DNA from: Treponema sp.
GTDB taxonomy: Bacteria > Spirochaetota > Spirochaetia > Treponematales > Treponemataceae
Length of the DNA stretch: 64,000 nt
Direction: 5' to 3'
Assembly: GCA_017449265.1 (NCBI GenBank)
Contig: JAFSJW010000110.1
Span: 1-64,000 of the forward strand
Position 1 is the first letter of the stretch; every line of letters starts with the position of its first letter. The notes beneath the pieces were generated by a model. The model saw only the letters and a program-made list of their open reading frames with translations. It was not told the DNA's origin and ran no database searches. Positions 43,624 to 53,000 of this stretch are shown here, piece by piece. The translations under genes and the position numbers were made by a program.

Positions 43624-44559
43624 ATGGATTTCATCAAGCTTTCTGATTTTTACAAGTCGATTTTCGGATGCAAGGCTTACAAGATTTCGCTTGACGCAGG
43701 CTGCACATGCCCGAACCGCGACGGAACCAAAGGCGTTGGCGGCTGCATTTTCTGCTCGGCGAGCGGAAGCGGCGACTTTGCTGCGGGGGGCGAGAAATCT
43801 GTAGCGGCGCAGGTGCTTGAGGCTAAAGAGCGTATTGAGCGAAAGCTGCGCGGAAGGAGCGGCGCAAGAAGCGGAAAGTATGTGGCGTATTTTCAAAGTT
43901 TTTCATCAACATACGGAAATGAGGACGGGCTTATAGAAAAATATGAGGCTGCCCTGAGTCAGGAAGGTGTTGCGGGAATTGCGATTGCGACGCGCCCCGA
44001 CTGTATCGGGGAGAAAATCCTTTCCTGGCTTTCCGAGGCGGCAAAAAGGACTTTCGTTCAGGTTGAGCTTGGACTACAGACATCAAGCGAGCGCACGGGC
44101 GTTCTGATAAACCGCCTCTATTCGGACGATGATTACCGCGCCGCCGTATTCAGAATAAAATCTATTGCCCCGGATGTCCATCTTGTTACGCACTTGATTT
44201 TCGGGCTTCCTGGAGAGGACGAGGCTTGTATGATGGAGAGCGTCCGCTTTGTCCGCGATGTCAATGCTGGCTTTTCGGGCGGAGAATCATTTTCGGGGCG
44301 GATGTTCGGAATAAAAATCACTGTTCTTTATGTGGTTCTGGGAACAGTTCTTTCTGAGATGTACGAGCGCGGGGAATTTTCATGCCTTGCTAAGGAAGAA
44401 TATTTTTCTCTTCTGAAAAAAGCCGTTTCTCTTCTTGGGGACAAGTGCGTAGTTCACAGGCTTACTGGAGACCCGCCAAAAAAAATTCTTGTCGCGCCAA
44501 GCTGGGCGACGGACAAAAAGCGCGTTATGAACGAACTTGGGGCGTATATGCGGGGCTAG
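43624..44559 (+). CDS. Radical SAM protein, TIGR01212/YhcC family
   Basis: 311 residues. The motif CTCPNRDG followed by GGCIFCSASG holds the cysteines of the radical SAM cluster, in the TIGR01212 arrangement; YFQSFSSTYG, EGVAGIAIATRPDCI and QVELGLQTSS follow as family marks. The molecular function of this family is not settled; the protein is often annotated as an oxidoreductase of unknown substrate. It lies after the flgE terminator. No Shine-Dalgarno is visible before the ATG. Confidence 0.9.
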   Translation: MDFIKLSDFYKSIFGCKAYKISLDAGCTCPNRDGTKGVGGCIFCSASGSGDFAAGGEKSVAAQVLEAKERIERKLRGRSGARSGKYVAYFQSFSSTYGNEDGLIEKYEAALSQEGVAGIAIATRPDCIGEKILSWLSEAAKRTFVQVELGLQTSSERTGVLINRLYSDDDYRAAVFRIKSIAPDVHLVTHLIFGLPGEDEACMMESVRFVRDVNAGFSGGESFSGRMFGIKITVLYVVLGTVLSEMYERGEFSCLAKEEYFSLLKKAVSLLGDKCVVHRLTGDPPKKILVAPSWATDKKRVMNELGAYMRG

Positions 44560-44582
44560 CATGACAAAAAATCCAAATAAAG

Positions 44583-44611
44583 ATGACAAGCTTTTGATGC
44601 CCTTGTAAAAT
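44583..44611 (+). promoter_or_regulatory. Promoter of the orphan nuclease gene, leaderless geometry
   Basis: ATGACA (44583-44588), 17-bp spacer, TAAAAT (44606-44611), then six bases to the ATG at 44618. The same hexamers and spacing occur before the diguanylate cyclase gene at 54149-54177. Confidence 0.55.
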
Positions 44612-44617
44612 ATAATT

Positions 44618-45802
44618 ATGACCGATGTTGAGAATCTTGAGAAAATCATTTTTGACATATTCGCTGTCAAAAAAATCATCAAGAACAAGAAAAATTCAAA
44701 TGACTGCATTTCTCCTCTGAACAAAACGGGGAAAAACTTGTTCGCATACAATTTTTTGAACAGACTGTACAGGCTGAACAAGAGATTTTCGTCAAATCCC
44801 GATGAAATAAACGAAATCTGCGAGAAAATCAAGAATCTTGGCGAAGCTCACAACTCTCAGTGGGCGGGTCCGTACTCGGAGCTTGTCGCGCTTGATTTTT
44901 TCTCTCAGTTCAATTTCGGGGTGAATTACATCAATATTCTTGACATAAACAAGCACAAAAATTCGATTCCGTTCAGGATGGGGCAGAAAGAGGTGATTGA
45001 CATCGACATCTGCCTTAGTACAAAAAAGACGCGAATCTATACTGATGTAAAGTCCTTTAACTGCATACACACTAACATTTTTGATGAGATTTTTCAGAAA
45101 GTGGAGTCATTCGCGTTCAGCAGGCTCGGAAAATCTGTGCTGCTTGGCGTTGATAACCTTTCTTCAATCGATTATGTGGATGTTAAGAATCATCTGGGGG
45201 TCAAGAAAAAAATCATCGAGCGGAACTTGAAATCCGCCGTTGAGAGAAACTTGCGCACGCTGATATTCGAGTCGGACGGGCTGCGCTTCAAATTCAGAAT
45301 TGAGTACTCGGACACAATTTCCACCGTAAAGGAATTTTCTCCTTTCGAGCAGGCGCAGGCGTACAAGTTCAAGTTCATTGACTACGGAAACAAGCTGATT
45401 GACAATGAGTACTCGCTTATTACTATGGTCAAAAATCCGTGGTTCAACAAAGAAACTGTCGATTTTGGCAATTTCAACAATCTTTTTTACAGAAGCCTTG
45501 CCCGCCGCACTTTCATGGAGCTTTTGAAAATCCGCAGGAAAGCAGGGGTATTCTCGCACGGATATTTTTCGTCGGACATAAGCGTGCGGGAAATTTCCAG
45601 GAGCATTGCAGGAATCATTTTCATAGACGACAACAGTTTCTCTGCGAAAGCGACGGAAGAGCTTTACAGCGCGTATATTTATCTGAACCCGAACTACAAG
45701 AACAAGCCGCCGCTTACAATACGAATCCTTGAGAAATATTTCCGCAACGAGCTTGAGGTTCAGATAAAAGACTTTGATGATTTTAAGTGGGACAACTACT
45801 AG
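44618..45802 (+). CDS. PD-(D/E)XK-nuclease-like protein, orphan restriction-type
   Basis: 394-residue protein without a family that I can name. Between residues 84 and 150 the order of residues fits a PD-(D/E)XK core: E88 in a helix (GPYSELVALDFF), D130 in IDIDICL, and D143-x-K145 in IYTDVKSF. Predicted basic and hydrophobic segments follow. Type II restriction enzymes often look like this and are neighbours of an Xre-type controller; a convergent Xre gene overlaps its end by 4 bp, but no methyltransferase is near. It may be a solitary nuclease, a restriction enzyme that lost its methylase, or a defence effector. ATG lacks a ribosome site. Confidence 0.6.
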   Translation: MTDVENLEKIIFDIFAVKKIIKNKKNSNDCISPLNKTGKNLFAYNFLNRLYRLNKRFSSNPDEINEICEKIKNLGEAHNSQWAGPYSELVALDFFSQFNFGVNYINILDINKHKNSIPFRMGQKEVIDIDICLSTKKTRIYTDVKSFNCIHTNIFDEIFQKVESFAFSRLGKSVLLGVDNLSSIDYVDVKNHLGVKKKIIERNLKSAVERNLRTLIFESDGLRFKFRIEYSDTISTVKEFSPFEQAQAYKFKFIDYGNKLIDNEYSLITMVKNPWFNKETVDFGNFNNLFYRSLARRTFMELLKIRRKAGVFSHGYFSSDISVREISRSIAGIIFIDDNSFSAKATEELYSAYIYLNPNYKNKPPLTIRILEKYFRNELEVQIKDFDDFKWDNY

Positions 45803-46155
45803 CGGACTTGATGCCGGATTTGGAATGTGTCCGACAGCTCTTTTGTGATTTTTGCGCGAAAATCTTCTGTCAGTTTTGTGTACAAGCTGTCTGAAAGAAC
45901 GGAAAGAAAGTCATTTGCCGTGTAGTTTTTTATATTCTCCGGGCATCCGAGCTTTTGGAACAGCTGGTGCGGCTCAATTTCGAGTTTTTCCGCTATTATG
46001 TCTATGGTTTCTGGGCGAGGGAACTTGTTTCGGCTCTCAATCTCTGTTATGTAGGTCGTTCCGTAGCCGATAAGTTCCGAGAGTTTTTCTTGTGAAAGAC
46101 CTTTTTGTTTTCTGTAGTATTTGAGATTCTCCTTGAAAATTTCCCTAGTACCCAT
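45799..46155 (-). CDS. Xre-family HTH transcriptional regulator
   Basis: 118 residues. The N-terminal Cro/CI HTH (about 6-63) is clear: LKYYRKQKGLSQEKLSELIGYGTTYITEIESRNKFPRPETIDIIAEKLE. The C-terminal part, including GCPENIKNYTANDFLSVLSDSLYTKL, may dimerise. Small Xre proteins control restriction-modification and toxin genes; this one converges with the nuclease-like gene with a 4-bp overlap. TATAAT at 46192-46187 would give a leader of about 25 nt; no Shine-Dalgarno is seen. Its own regulation is probable but not shown. Confidence 0.85.
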   Translation of the reverse strand: MGTREIFKENLKYYRKQKGLSQEKLSELIGYGTTYITEIESRNKFPRPETIDIIAEKLEIEPHQLFQKLGCPENIKNYTANDFLSVLSDSLYTKLTEDFRAKITKELSDTFQIRHQVR

Positions 46156-46494
46156 ATTATAAGAATACTTTGAAAATCGAATTGAAATTATAGTTTTAAA
46201 GTCGTTTTTAGAGCCATAATTTTTGGCTTTACCTGTCTAAAAGACTATAAAAACTGATTTTTATGCCTTTTTTCTAAATAGTCCGAATTTCGATTTTTTA
46301 TTTTCATTGAAAAAGGTCATTTTACAGAAAAAATTCGGTCATTGAGCCTGTCGAAATGACTATTTTTTGCCTTTTACAAATAAAAATTTTGATTATTAGG
46401 GTTTCGACTACGCTCAACCACAGAAAATTTCTGAAACAAATTAAGGCTAAATACTCTTTTCTTTTTTTTGCAACAGGTGTAAAATATGGAATAT
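46156..46494. other. Gap between the Xre gene and tRNA-Val
   Basis: About 340 bp of AT-rich DNA. It contains the Xre promoter, a stem with a GAGCCTGTCGAA loop at 46337-46368 followed by T residues, and a second related TTTCGACTACGCTCAA word at 46402-46417. No gene was found. Confidence 0.5.
46337..46368 (+). terminator. Terminator-like hairpin with GAGCCTGTCGAA loop
   Basis: GTCATT (46339-46344) and AATGAC (46355-46360) enclose a GAGCCTGTCG loop and a T tract follows. The word belongs to a widely dispersed type of bacterial intergenic repeat (TTTCGACAGGCTCA). Confidence 0.45.
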
Positions 46495-46566
46495 GATCGA
46501 TTAACTCAGTGGTAGAGTGCCACCTTCACACGGTGGAAGTCATTGGTTCAAATCCAATATCGATCA
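46495..46566 (+). tRNA. tRNA-Val, anticodon CAC
   Basis: Complete cloverleaf: acceptor stem GATCGAT (46495-46501) with ATCGATC (46559-46565), D stem ACTC/GAGT, anticodon stem CCACC/GGTGG around TTCACAC (anticodon CAC at 46527-46529), T arm ATTGG-TTCAAAT-CCAAT, and discriminator A at 46566. CCA is not encoded. A T-rich stretch follows immediately. Confidence 0.97.
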
Positions 46567-46618
46567 TTTTTTTATTTTAAACGGCGGAAAATTCGCCAGA
46601 ACATTTATTATATTTTAG

Positions 46619-46843
46619 AAAACGATTCCATACAATTTCTATTCTCTTTTAACTTTTGTTTTTATTTTTGCAATTATTTTGCTTAAGTTTGATTATAGTA
46701 AAATGCGTGACGCGGAATTGCAAGAAAGAACGCCATGCAAAAATGACTCTCCTTTTTCAGAAGATGTGGCTGAAAAAACAGAGAACGCTCCATGCAACGC
46801 AAGCGTCCTTGACCTTGTGATTCCTGTTTGTGTTCTTATCTGA
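46619..46843 (+). pseudogene. Fragment of a NhaC-type Na+/H+ antiporter gene
   Basis: One frame reads KTIPYNFYSLLTFVFIF then KFDYSKMRDAE and ends DLVIPVCVLI before a stop at 46841. This is the internal part of a NhaC-family antiporter as I recall it, with neither start nor C-terminal half. The reading frame is open for about 74 codons but starts after a stop. It is therefore a remnant, not a gene. Confidence 0.5.
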
Positions 46844-47265
46844 CTTCTGTTGATTATTCATCAGATATCCTGCTTGTCCTGATTACTGTTGAAAAAATCT
46901 GGTCTTTTTCTGATATTTTTCTTGGAATGGCAATGGCAATAGTACCGATTGTAGATACATTTCGTGGTGAAGGAAACACGAAGGCAATAAGAATGTTTAT
47001 GCATTCTTCGTTTATGACGCTGTTCCTTTTCGGTTGTGTATTTTGTGTTCTGTTTTGTATTTTCGCCCAGTTCATCGTTCGTGTTTTAGGAGTGAATCTT
47101 TCTGACACAGAAAACTTAGTCGTATTCGCCGTAAGAATTACAAGCGTTTCATTTGTGTTCCGCTCTGTGCTTACACTGTTTTTTATTTACTATCTTATCA
47201 TAGAAAAACGCCTTCTGGCTTTTTTGCTTTGCGCAATGAAAGATTTAATCTGTCCTATTCTTTGA
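46828..47265 (+). pseudogene. Fragment of a MATE-family transporter
   Basis: An open frame of 145 codons has the MATE helix pattern (VEKIWSFSDIFLGMAMAIVPIVDTFRGEGN and four hydrophobic segments). It lacks the rest of the 12-helix protein and has no ribosome site; its first codons overlap the antiporter fragment in another frame. It is most likely the middle of a gene truncated at both sides. Confidence 0.6.
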
Positions 47266-47443
47266 TGATAAAAGTCCTAGATTTATAATTCGGGACAACG
47301 GAATTATTTTTGATTTAACTGATTCTGACTCGCAGATGCAATTTTTGAGGCAGTACATCAAGAATTCCATTATGACATTCTTTGGAAAACGAGCGTACTT
47401 GAAAACAACTGGATATAACAGAAATATAATATATCTGAGCTAG
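47264..47443 (+). pseudogene. C-terminal fragment fused to the MATE remnant in another frame
   Basis: Immediately after the MATE fragment, shifted by one base, 59 codons read RFIIRDNGIIFDLTDSDSQ and end KRAYLKTTGYNRNIIYLS. It resembles the tail of an ATPase-like (HATPase) domain that I recall as attached to some MATE proteins. An internal deletion would join the two pieces; this is inference. Confidence 0.4.
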
Positions 47444-47568
47444 TATGCAAAAATTGATTTTATGCCTTTTCTTCTATTTCAATTGACGCAATGAAGAAAT
47501 CTTTGTATAGTGATTTAGGTTAATGATTTTGAAATATGTTCAGAATCATATGACAAATGAGGTACATT

Positions 47569-49257
47569 ATGAAAAAATCTGATAACGCAATTGTTGGAAC
47601 GGCACGCGCACCGCACCGTTCTCTTTTTTATGCTTCCGGCTACACAAACGAAGAGCTAGCCCAGCCTATGGTCGGAATTATCTGCGCAAAAAACGAGCTG
47701 ATTCCAGGGCACATCGAGCTTGACAGAATCTCTGAGGCTGTAAAGGCAGGCGTTCGCATGGCTGGCGGCACTCCGGTCGAGTTTCCGGCTATCGGCGTTT
47801 GTGACGGTATCGCAATGGGCCATGAGGGCATGAAATATTCTCTCGTAACACGCGAACTGATTGCTGACAGCGTTGAATGCGTAGCTAAGGCTCATCAGTT
47901 TGACGCTCTCGTTATGATTCCTAACTGTGACAAAATCGTTCCTGGTATGCTCATGGCAGCTGCCCGCCTTGACTTACCGACAGTTTTTGTTTCAGGCGGT
48001 CCTATGATGCCGGGTCATCTTCCTGGTCACGATTCTTCAAATCCTTATTCCGGAAAAAATCTTTCTTTGACTGATATGTTCGAGGCTGTAGGCGGACTTG
48101 CCGTCGGAAAAGTCACCGAAGAGCAGCTTTGCGAGATGGAAAATTATGCCTGCCCGGGCTGCGGTGCCTGCTCAGGAATGTTCACCGCAAACTCAATGAA
48201 CTGTCTCACTGAGGTTTTAGGCTTGGGATTGCCTGGAAACGGAACTATCCCTGCCGTAACTGGCAGAAGAATCCAGCTTGCAAAACACGCCGGAATGCAG
48301 GTTATGGAAATGTACAAGCGCGGAATCACTGCCCGACAGATGATGACGGCTGAAAACTTCAAGAACGCTCTTGCCGCAGACATGGCTTTGGGCTGCTCTT
48401 CAAACACAATGCTCCACGTTCCGGCTATCATGCACGAGGCAGGTCTTGAGCTTGATTTGCACGAAGTAAATGAAATCTCTAACCGCACTCCGAACCTCTG
48501 CCACCTGGCTCCTGCAGGCCACACTTTCATGTGCGAGCTTGACGATGCGGGCGGAGTTCAGGCTGTTCTTGCGGAACTTGCAAAGAAAAATCTTATCAAC
48601 ACAAACCTTATTACGGCAACAGGAAAAACAATCGCTGAGAACATAAAGGGTGTCAAAAACCGAAACCCGGAAATCTTGCGCCCGATTGAAAATCCGTTCT
48701 CAGACAACGGCGGAATCGCAATTTTGTTCGGAAACCTTGCTCCGAACGGAACTGTCGTAAAACGCTCAGCTTGTGCAAAAGAGCTTATGCTTCACACAGG
48801 TCCTGCCCGTGTATTCAACGATGAGAGCGAGGCGATGGAAGCCGTTCAGAAGGCTCAGATTCACCCAGGCGATGTAGTCGTAATCCGTTACGAAGGACCT
48901 AAGGGCGGCCCTGGTATGCGCGAGATGCTCGCTGTAACAGCAGCTTTGGCAGGGCAGGGGCTGGACAAGCAGGTTGCACTCATCACAGACGGACGCTTCT
49001 CAGGAGCAACCCGCGGGGCTTCGCTCGGGCACTGCTCACCGGAAGCTGCCGTTGGCGGACCAATCGCTCTCGTTCAGGAAGGCGACAAAATCACTCTCGA
49101 CATCAATAACTACAAGATTCATCTTGATGTAAGCGACGAAGAGCTTTCTAAACGCCGCGCCGCTTGGAAAGCCCCTGAGCCAAAAGTAAAGACAGGCTAC
49201 CTTGCCCGCTATGCAAAACTCGTTTCGTCTGCCGACAAAGGAGCAATCTTGCAGTAG
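47569..49257 (+). CDS. ilvD: Dihydroxy-acid dehydratase
   Basis: Iron-sulphur enzyme of the valine/isoleucine pathway; it converts 2,3-dihydroxy acids to 2-keto acids. The 562-residue protein has the early [14 protein letters not shown] region, [29 protein letters not shown], the cluster cysteines in [20 protein letters not shown], and [20 protein letters not shown] at the C-terminus. ATG 47569 has GAGG upstream; the ATG at 47557 overlaps that site and is rejected. The other ilv gene here, ilvB, is 6 kb away. Confidence 0.96.
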   Translation: MKKSDNAIVGTARAPHRSLFYASGYTNEELAQPMVGIICAKNELIPGHIELDRISEAVKAGVRMAGGTPVEFPAIGVCDGIAMGHEGMKYSLVTRELIADSVECVAKAHQFDALVMIPNCDKIVPGMLMAAARLDLPTVFVSGGPMMPGHLPGHDSSNPYSGKNLSLTDMFEAVGGLAVGKVTEEQLCEMENYACPGCGACSGMFTANSMNCLTEVLGLGLPGNGTIPAVTGRRIQLAKHAGMQVMEMYKRGITARQMMTAENFKNALAADMALGCSSNTMLHVPAIMHEAGLELDLHEVNEISNRTPNLCHLAPAGHTFMCELDDAGGVQAVLAELAKKNLINTNLITATGKTIAENIKGVKNRNPEILRPIENPFSDNGGIAILFGNLAPNGTVVKRSACAKELMLHTGPARVFNDESEAMEAVQKAQIHPGDVVVIRYEGPKGGPGMREMLAVTAALAGQGLDKQVALITDGRFSGATRGASLGHCSPEAAVGGPIALVQEGDKITLDINNYKIHLDVSDEELSKRRAAWKAPEPKVKTGYLARYAKLVSSADKGAILQ

Positions 49258-49263
49258 GCTTGG

Positions 49264-49283
49264 GGCGGAAACAAGTTTTCCGC
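49264..49283 (+). other. Short hairpin after ilvD
   Basis: GCGGAAA (49265-49271) pairs with TTTCCGC (49277-49283). It lacks a T tract and resembles the core of the GTTCGGAAA palindromes. Confidence 0.35.
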
Positions 49284-49308
49284 TAGGTCTGATGAAAATC
49301 AAAATACG

Positions 49309-49369
49309 CAAAAAAACGGGCGGTCTGGATTGTGCCTCTAAGGTATTCAAAACCACCCGTTTTTTTTGC
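49309..49369. terminator. Bidirectional terminator between ilvD and the chemoreceptor
   Basis: A stem of about 16 bp (GCAAAAAAACGGGCGGT with ACCACCCGTTTTTTTTGC, one mismatch) has A residues on its left and T residues on its right, so it can end transcripts from both convergent genes. Confidence 0.8.
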
Positions 49370-49378
49370 GCCGTATTT

Positions 49379-51481
49379 CTAGTACTTGAATCCGTCTATC
49401 TTGTTTGCGATGTTATGCACAGCCTGTGCTGTTTCATCCGATGTATTCAGAAGGTCGTTTTTTATGTCGATTACGCCTTTTGTTACTTCCAAAGCTTCCG
49501 CAAGACTGTCCTTTGTGCTTGCAGTCTGCTCGTTGAGCGAGCGGATTTCTTCAAGAATCGCTTTGTTTCCGTCCTGCATTTCTATAGACGCGCTCTTAAC
49601 TTCGAAGGTCGTTTCCGCCATTGAGCGAAGAGCTTCAATAATCTGCTGAGAGCCTGACGATTGCTCTGCCATTGCGTTTTTGATTGTTACGACAAGCTGA
49701 GATGTTTCTTCCATCATCCTTCCTGTTTCCGCATACACAGAATCAGCCACGGCCGATGACGAAACAATCGCCATAATAAGATTCCTGATTGTTTCAATCT
49801 GTGATTTTATGCTGTTTGACTGCACTGCGGAATCTTCCGCGAGCTTTGAGATTTCGTCCGCAACGACGGCGAATCCCTTTCCGGCTTCTCCTGCGTGGGC
49901 AGCTTCGATTGCCGCGTTCATTGCGAGCAAGTTCGTTTGTTCCGCAATGTTTGAGATAATCATGTTAGCTTCGTCAAGATTCTGGGACTGCTGCTCAACT
50001 TCCGCAATTTTCCGGGAAACTTCGTTGCTCGTTTCGATTCCTTTCTGAGTGTTGCTCTTGAGGTTTTCAAAAGCATTCGACATATCCTCCGATGATTTTG
50101 TTACGGAGCGTATGTTTCCAATCATCTGCTCAACGGCCGAAGAGGCTTGCGCCGAAGCTGAAGACTGGCTTTCAATCAGCACCTCAAGGTTCTTGATTGA
50201 CGATGATATTCTTTCTATTGCCTGTGAGTTTTCTTCTACGCTTGTCTCCTGATTCTGCATCTGGCTCGTTACCGCGTCGATGTTGCCCGTAAGTTCGGAA
50301 ATCGCGCTGTCCGTAGCGTCAACGCTGGATCTGAGGCTTGACGATGTTTGTGTCATTTTGTCCTTTGAGCCTGCGATGTCCTTGATGAGAGCCTGTAAGT
50401 TCTGGATGAACAAGTTGAAGCTTCTTGTAATCTGCCCGATTTCATCGTTTTTTGTTTCCTTGAGGCGAACTGTCAAATCCGCGTTCCCGGTGGAAATGTG
50501 CTTGAATTCTTTGTTCAGTGCCTTGAGCGGCTTGAAGCTCAAAATCAAAAGAAGCACCGTTATTGCCAGAATGAAAATGAGCGATATGATGTTCGATGCA
50601 AGCAATGACCCAACGAGGACTGATGCGGAGGAATTCACCGTTGATTGCGGAATAAGAAGCACGATAACCCATGTCGTTCCAGAAATCTGCTTGAAGAATG
50701 CCTCAAACTGCTTTCCGTTCATTCTTACAGTGTCGGCTCCCTCTTTTTCCGTGCTGAGTCGGTTTTTGAAATCTTCGGAAATGACGATTCCAGGTGTGTC
50801 CTCAAATTTTTTCTGCAGGCTGTATGAATTTTCTGGCGCGCAAATATAAGTCCTGTTTTTTTCGAGCAGGATTCCGAATCCGCTTGGAGAATCTTCCGCT
50901 CCGCCTTTGATTGACTTGATTCCTTCATATATGTATTTTATAGGGGTAAATCCTACGAAGCAGCCATAATGGGTCTTTCCGTCCTCTTTTTTGGGTTCGG
51001 ATGCCTTGCAAACAGGAACTATTCCGTCATCGAACCCAGTTCCGTACGGGTCGGCGTAAATTTGGGACAGATTTTCATCGCGCATTTTTTTGAAGTAATC
51101 GTAAGACGCGACGCTCTCAATTCTTCCGTCATCGTAATAACAGAGCGCGGAGTCATAATCAATATATGCTACATTGATGAAATTTTTCTGCCGCTGCTTT
51201 TTCCGTTTTATGAGCATTGCTTGAATCTCAAGCGGGTCGGTTGAACTCAAGCCTATGTCGTCAAGCATAGTGTAGCTTCTGAGCTGTTGCATTTGTATAT
51301 TGTTCCGATATTGGGCGGCAACGGTAATTTGTTTCATAAGCTCGTTTGTGTCTGCTATGAATGTTGCCCGAATGTTTTTCTTTGCGTTGTTCACGCTGAA
51401 CAGCGAAGAAATTGCTATGAACATGATAATTACAATACCGATTTTCCAGCTTAGGCTGAAAACCAAGCTTTTCTTTTTCAT
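49379..51481 (-). CDS. Methyl-accepting chemotaxis protein
   Basis: 700-residue transmembrane chemoreceptor. A membrane helix (about 12-30), a double-Cache-type sensor domain (about 40-280), a second helix (about 285-312) and HAMP (about 313-370) precede the cytoplasmic signalling domain, whose hairpin tip is [33 protein letters not shown]. No NWETF-type docking pentapeptide is present at the end. Several methylation-type Glu/Gln pairs occur in both helices. The ligand is unknown. It is transcribed alone. Confidence 0.95.
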   Translation of the reverse strand: MKKKSLVFSLSWKIGIVIIMFIAISSLFSVNNAKKNIRATFIADTNELMKQITVAAQYRNNIQMQQLRSYTMLDDIGLSSTDPLEIQAMLIKRKKQRQKNFINVAYIDYDSALCYYDDGRIESVASYDYFKKMRDENLSQIYADPYGTGFDDGIVPVCKASEPKKEDGKTHYGCFVGFTPIKYIYEGIKSIKGGAEDSPSGFGILLEKNRTYICAPENSYSLQKKFEDTPGIVISEDFKNRLSTEKEGADTVRMNGKQFEAFFKQISGTTWVIVLLIPQSTVNSSASVLVGSLLASNIISLIFILAITVLLLILSFKPLKALNKEFKHISTGNADLTVRLKETKNDEIGQITRSFNLFIQNLQALIKDIAGSKDKMTQTSSSLRSSVDATDSAISELTGNIDAVTSQMQNQETSVEENSQAIERISSSIKNLEVLIESQSSASAQASSAVEQMIGNIRSVTKSSEDMSNAFENLKSNTQKGIETSNEVSRKIAEVEQQSQNLDEANMIISNIAEQTNLLAMNAAIEAAHAGEAGKGFAVVADEISKLAEDSAVQSNSIKSQIETIRNLIMAIVSSSAVADSVYAETGRMMEETSQLVVTIKNAMAEQSSGSQQIIEALRSMAETTFEVKSASIEMQDGNKAILEEIRSLNEQTASTKDSLAEALEVTKGVIDIKNDLLNTSDETAQAVHNIANKIDGFKY

Positions 51482-51650
51482 ACAACCACCTTAGCATTTG
51501 CGTATTTATGATTAGAAACAACCATCTTCGTAATTCTATCACATTGTGCCGAAAATAAACAGATTTTTTTTATTATGAAGATTCTGGGCAAAAAGTAAAA
51601 TCTAATTCTCCGGAAATGCGGCCGAAAGGCTCTGTTTCAAAAATCCAAGC

Positions 51651-51682
51651 AAAAAAAAACCTCCCGCAATTTTGCGGAAGGT
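51651..51682 (-). terminator. Terminator of the small zinc-ribbon gene
   Basis: On the minus strand CCTTCCGCA pairs with TGCGGGAGG (51681-51661) and eight or nine T residues follow (complement of 51651-51659). Confidence 0.85.
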
Positions 51683-51711
51683 TGAATCGTTCCTCTAGAA
51701 CTGTTCAAATC

Positions 51712-51882
51712 TTATTTGAAATCTTTAGGACGACGCTCTTGTCTCTTGCACTTTGAGCATTCTGCAAGGTTTCTGAGCCTACCGTTCTCATACATAGTCT
51801 TCATTACGACTTCACCGCCACAAGGACAAGTGAATTTCTGAGTTGCGACTGTTGTACGAGAGTTCTTACTTGCTCCAGCCAT
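51712..51882 (-). CDS. Small zinc-ribbon protein (56 residues), unknown
   Basis: Short gene below usual ORF cut-offs. Translation starts MAGASKNSRTTVATQK, has CPCGGEVV and, after 22 residues, CSKCKRQERRPKDFK: two CxC/CxxC pairs for zinc. The C-terminus is strongly basic, as in nucleic-acid-binding or ribosome-associated proteins. A GGAGGATAGTC ribosome site precedes the ATG. Its own terminator follows. I know no named family; a ribosome-related role is a guess. Confidence 0.8.
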   Translation of the reverse strand: MAGASKNSRTTVATQKFTCPCGGEVVMKTMYENGRLRNLAECSKCKRQERRPKDFK

Positions 51883-52031
51883 GACTATCCTCCAAAAAAT
51901 AATCGATTACTCTGTCCATTTTATGGAATATAGCTTTTTATGTCAATCGCACTGAATAGGAATTATCATCAACAGGAAAAAAAGCAGCCGCTGGTAAAAC
52001 GAACGGCTGCTTTTTGATACTGTCTTATTTC

Positions 52032-53000
52032 CTACCTGTGGTGACCGCCTCCTCCGTGCGTTCCGCCTCCGCTTCTATGACTTCCTCCGCTTCTATGGCC
52101 TCCGCTGCTGGACGATGATACTGCCGTTTTTGATGTATGCTCCCTTAAGAATGTGTCTTCGGACTGGATGAAATGCACATCGTTATCGCTCATGTAAATC
52201 CTGGAGTTAGGCGTAGTGACGAAAAAGTACTTCTTTCTTATTCGGGCTGAAAAACTCCATGCCACAATGAATCCGATAAGCTCGCAAAAGAAAAAGAGCT
52301 TCATTTTTTGAGCGGGCGGACGCGTCGTCGTAACATAAAGAACGCCTTTGTTGTAATAGACATATTTTCCTGTCACATAGCTTTTGAAAACTTTTTTTGG
52401 GCTGTATGCCGTAGTGGCGTAGTAATCGAGCTTTTTCAGAAACTCCATTATTCCTGCCATTATGTTGTCTTTGTACGGAGCAAGTCCGTTTGCCTGAACA
52501 TCGGATGATGACGGAAGAAAGTTGTCCAGCGCATAGAAAATGCTGTCACGGCAGTCTTCGTATGTGAGAATTGCCTTGCCGCTTGTTGATATGTAGTCGT
52601 AGGCGGGGCTTTTGCCTGACAAATCCATGTAGTAGAAAAGGCCGTCCGTATCAGGCCCGAACATCTCGTCGTAGCTGTCGTCGGCAAAGATTTCTGTGTC
52701 ATAGTCGTCTATAGGGGTGCGGCTTGCATAGACGAATATGTTCATCTCAAGCTTTCCTGCCATTTCCTTTACGGCCTGGTTGATTGCATCGGCTTCTTCT
52801 GCTGAGAAAAGATAATCCTGCACTTCGGAGCCGGTAGGAGATAATTCTGCAAAGCCGCTCTTTGATGTGTCCCCGTCAAAGCCTGCCGCATAATTATCGG
52901 TTTTTTGGGGTATGAGTGAGAAAAAATATGCAGCAAAAAACGAGATTATAATGAGAAGAAGTTTGAGGAGAAAACTTCCTTTTTCTTTTTTTGTGCTCAA
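52032..53000 (-). CDS. TPM-domain membrane protein with Gly/His/Ser-rich tail
   Basis: 322 residues from the TTG at 53000, which has GGAGGTATATT upstream and overlaps the upstream stop as TTGA; a longer ATG reading inside that gene is rejected. A signal/membrane helix (about 11-30) is followed by a TPM-like domain (about 70-200, SAEEADAINQAVKEMAGKLEMNIFVYASRTP and DGLFYYMDLSGKSPAYDYIS), another membrane segment (about 246-265), and a tail rich in Gly, Ser, His and Arg. This resembles YgcG-like proteins. Function is not established; coupling to the next gene upstream suggests a two-protein module. Confidence 0.78.
   Translation of the reverse strand: MSTKKEKGSFLLKLLLIIISFFAAYFFSLIPQKTDNYAAGFDGDTSKSGFAELSPTGSEVQDYLFSAEEADAINQAVKEMAGKLEMNIFVYASRTPIDDYDTEIFADDSYDEMFGPDTDGLFYYMDLSGKSPAYDYISTSGKAILTYEDCRDSIFYALDNFLPSSSDVQANGLAPYKDNIMAGIMEFLKKLDYYATTAYSPKKVFKSYVTGKYVYYNKGVLYVTTTRPPAQKMKLFFFCELIGFIVAWSFSARIRKKYFFVTTPNSRIYMSDNDVHFIQSEDTFLREHTSKTAVSSSSSGGHRSGGSHRSGGGTHGGGGHHR

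Noticed and set aside
44611-44616. TATAAT right before the nuclease ATG as its -10
   Set aside because: It would place the transcript start inside the gene; the overlapping TAAAAT at 44606 with ATGACA at 17 bp gives a consistent promoter.
46062-46075. GCCGATAA word as a sigma-28 promoter
   Set aside because: It lies within the coding sequence of the Xre gene on the opposite strand and has no gene in range.
46828-47265. Intact small membrane protein gene
   Set aside because: It lacks a ribosome site, begins within another remnant frame and matches only the middle of a MATE transporter.
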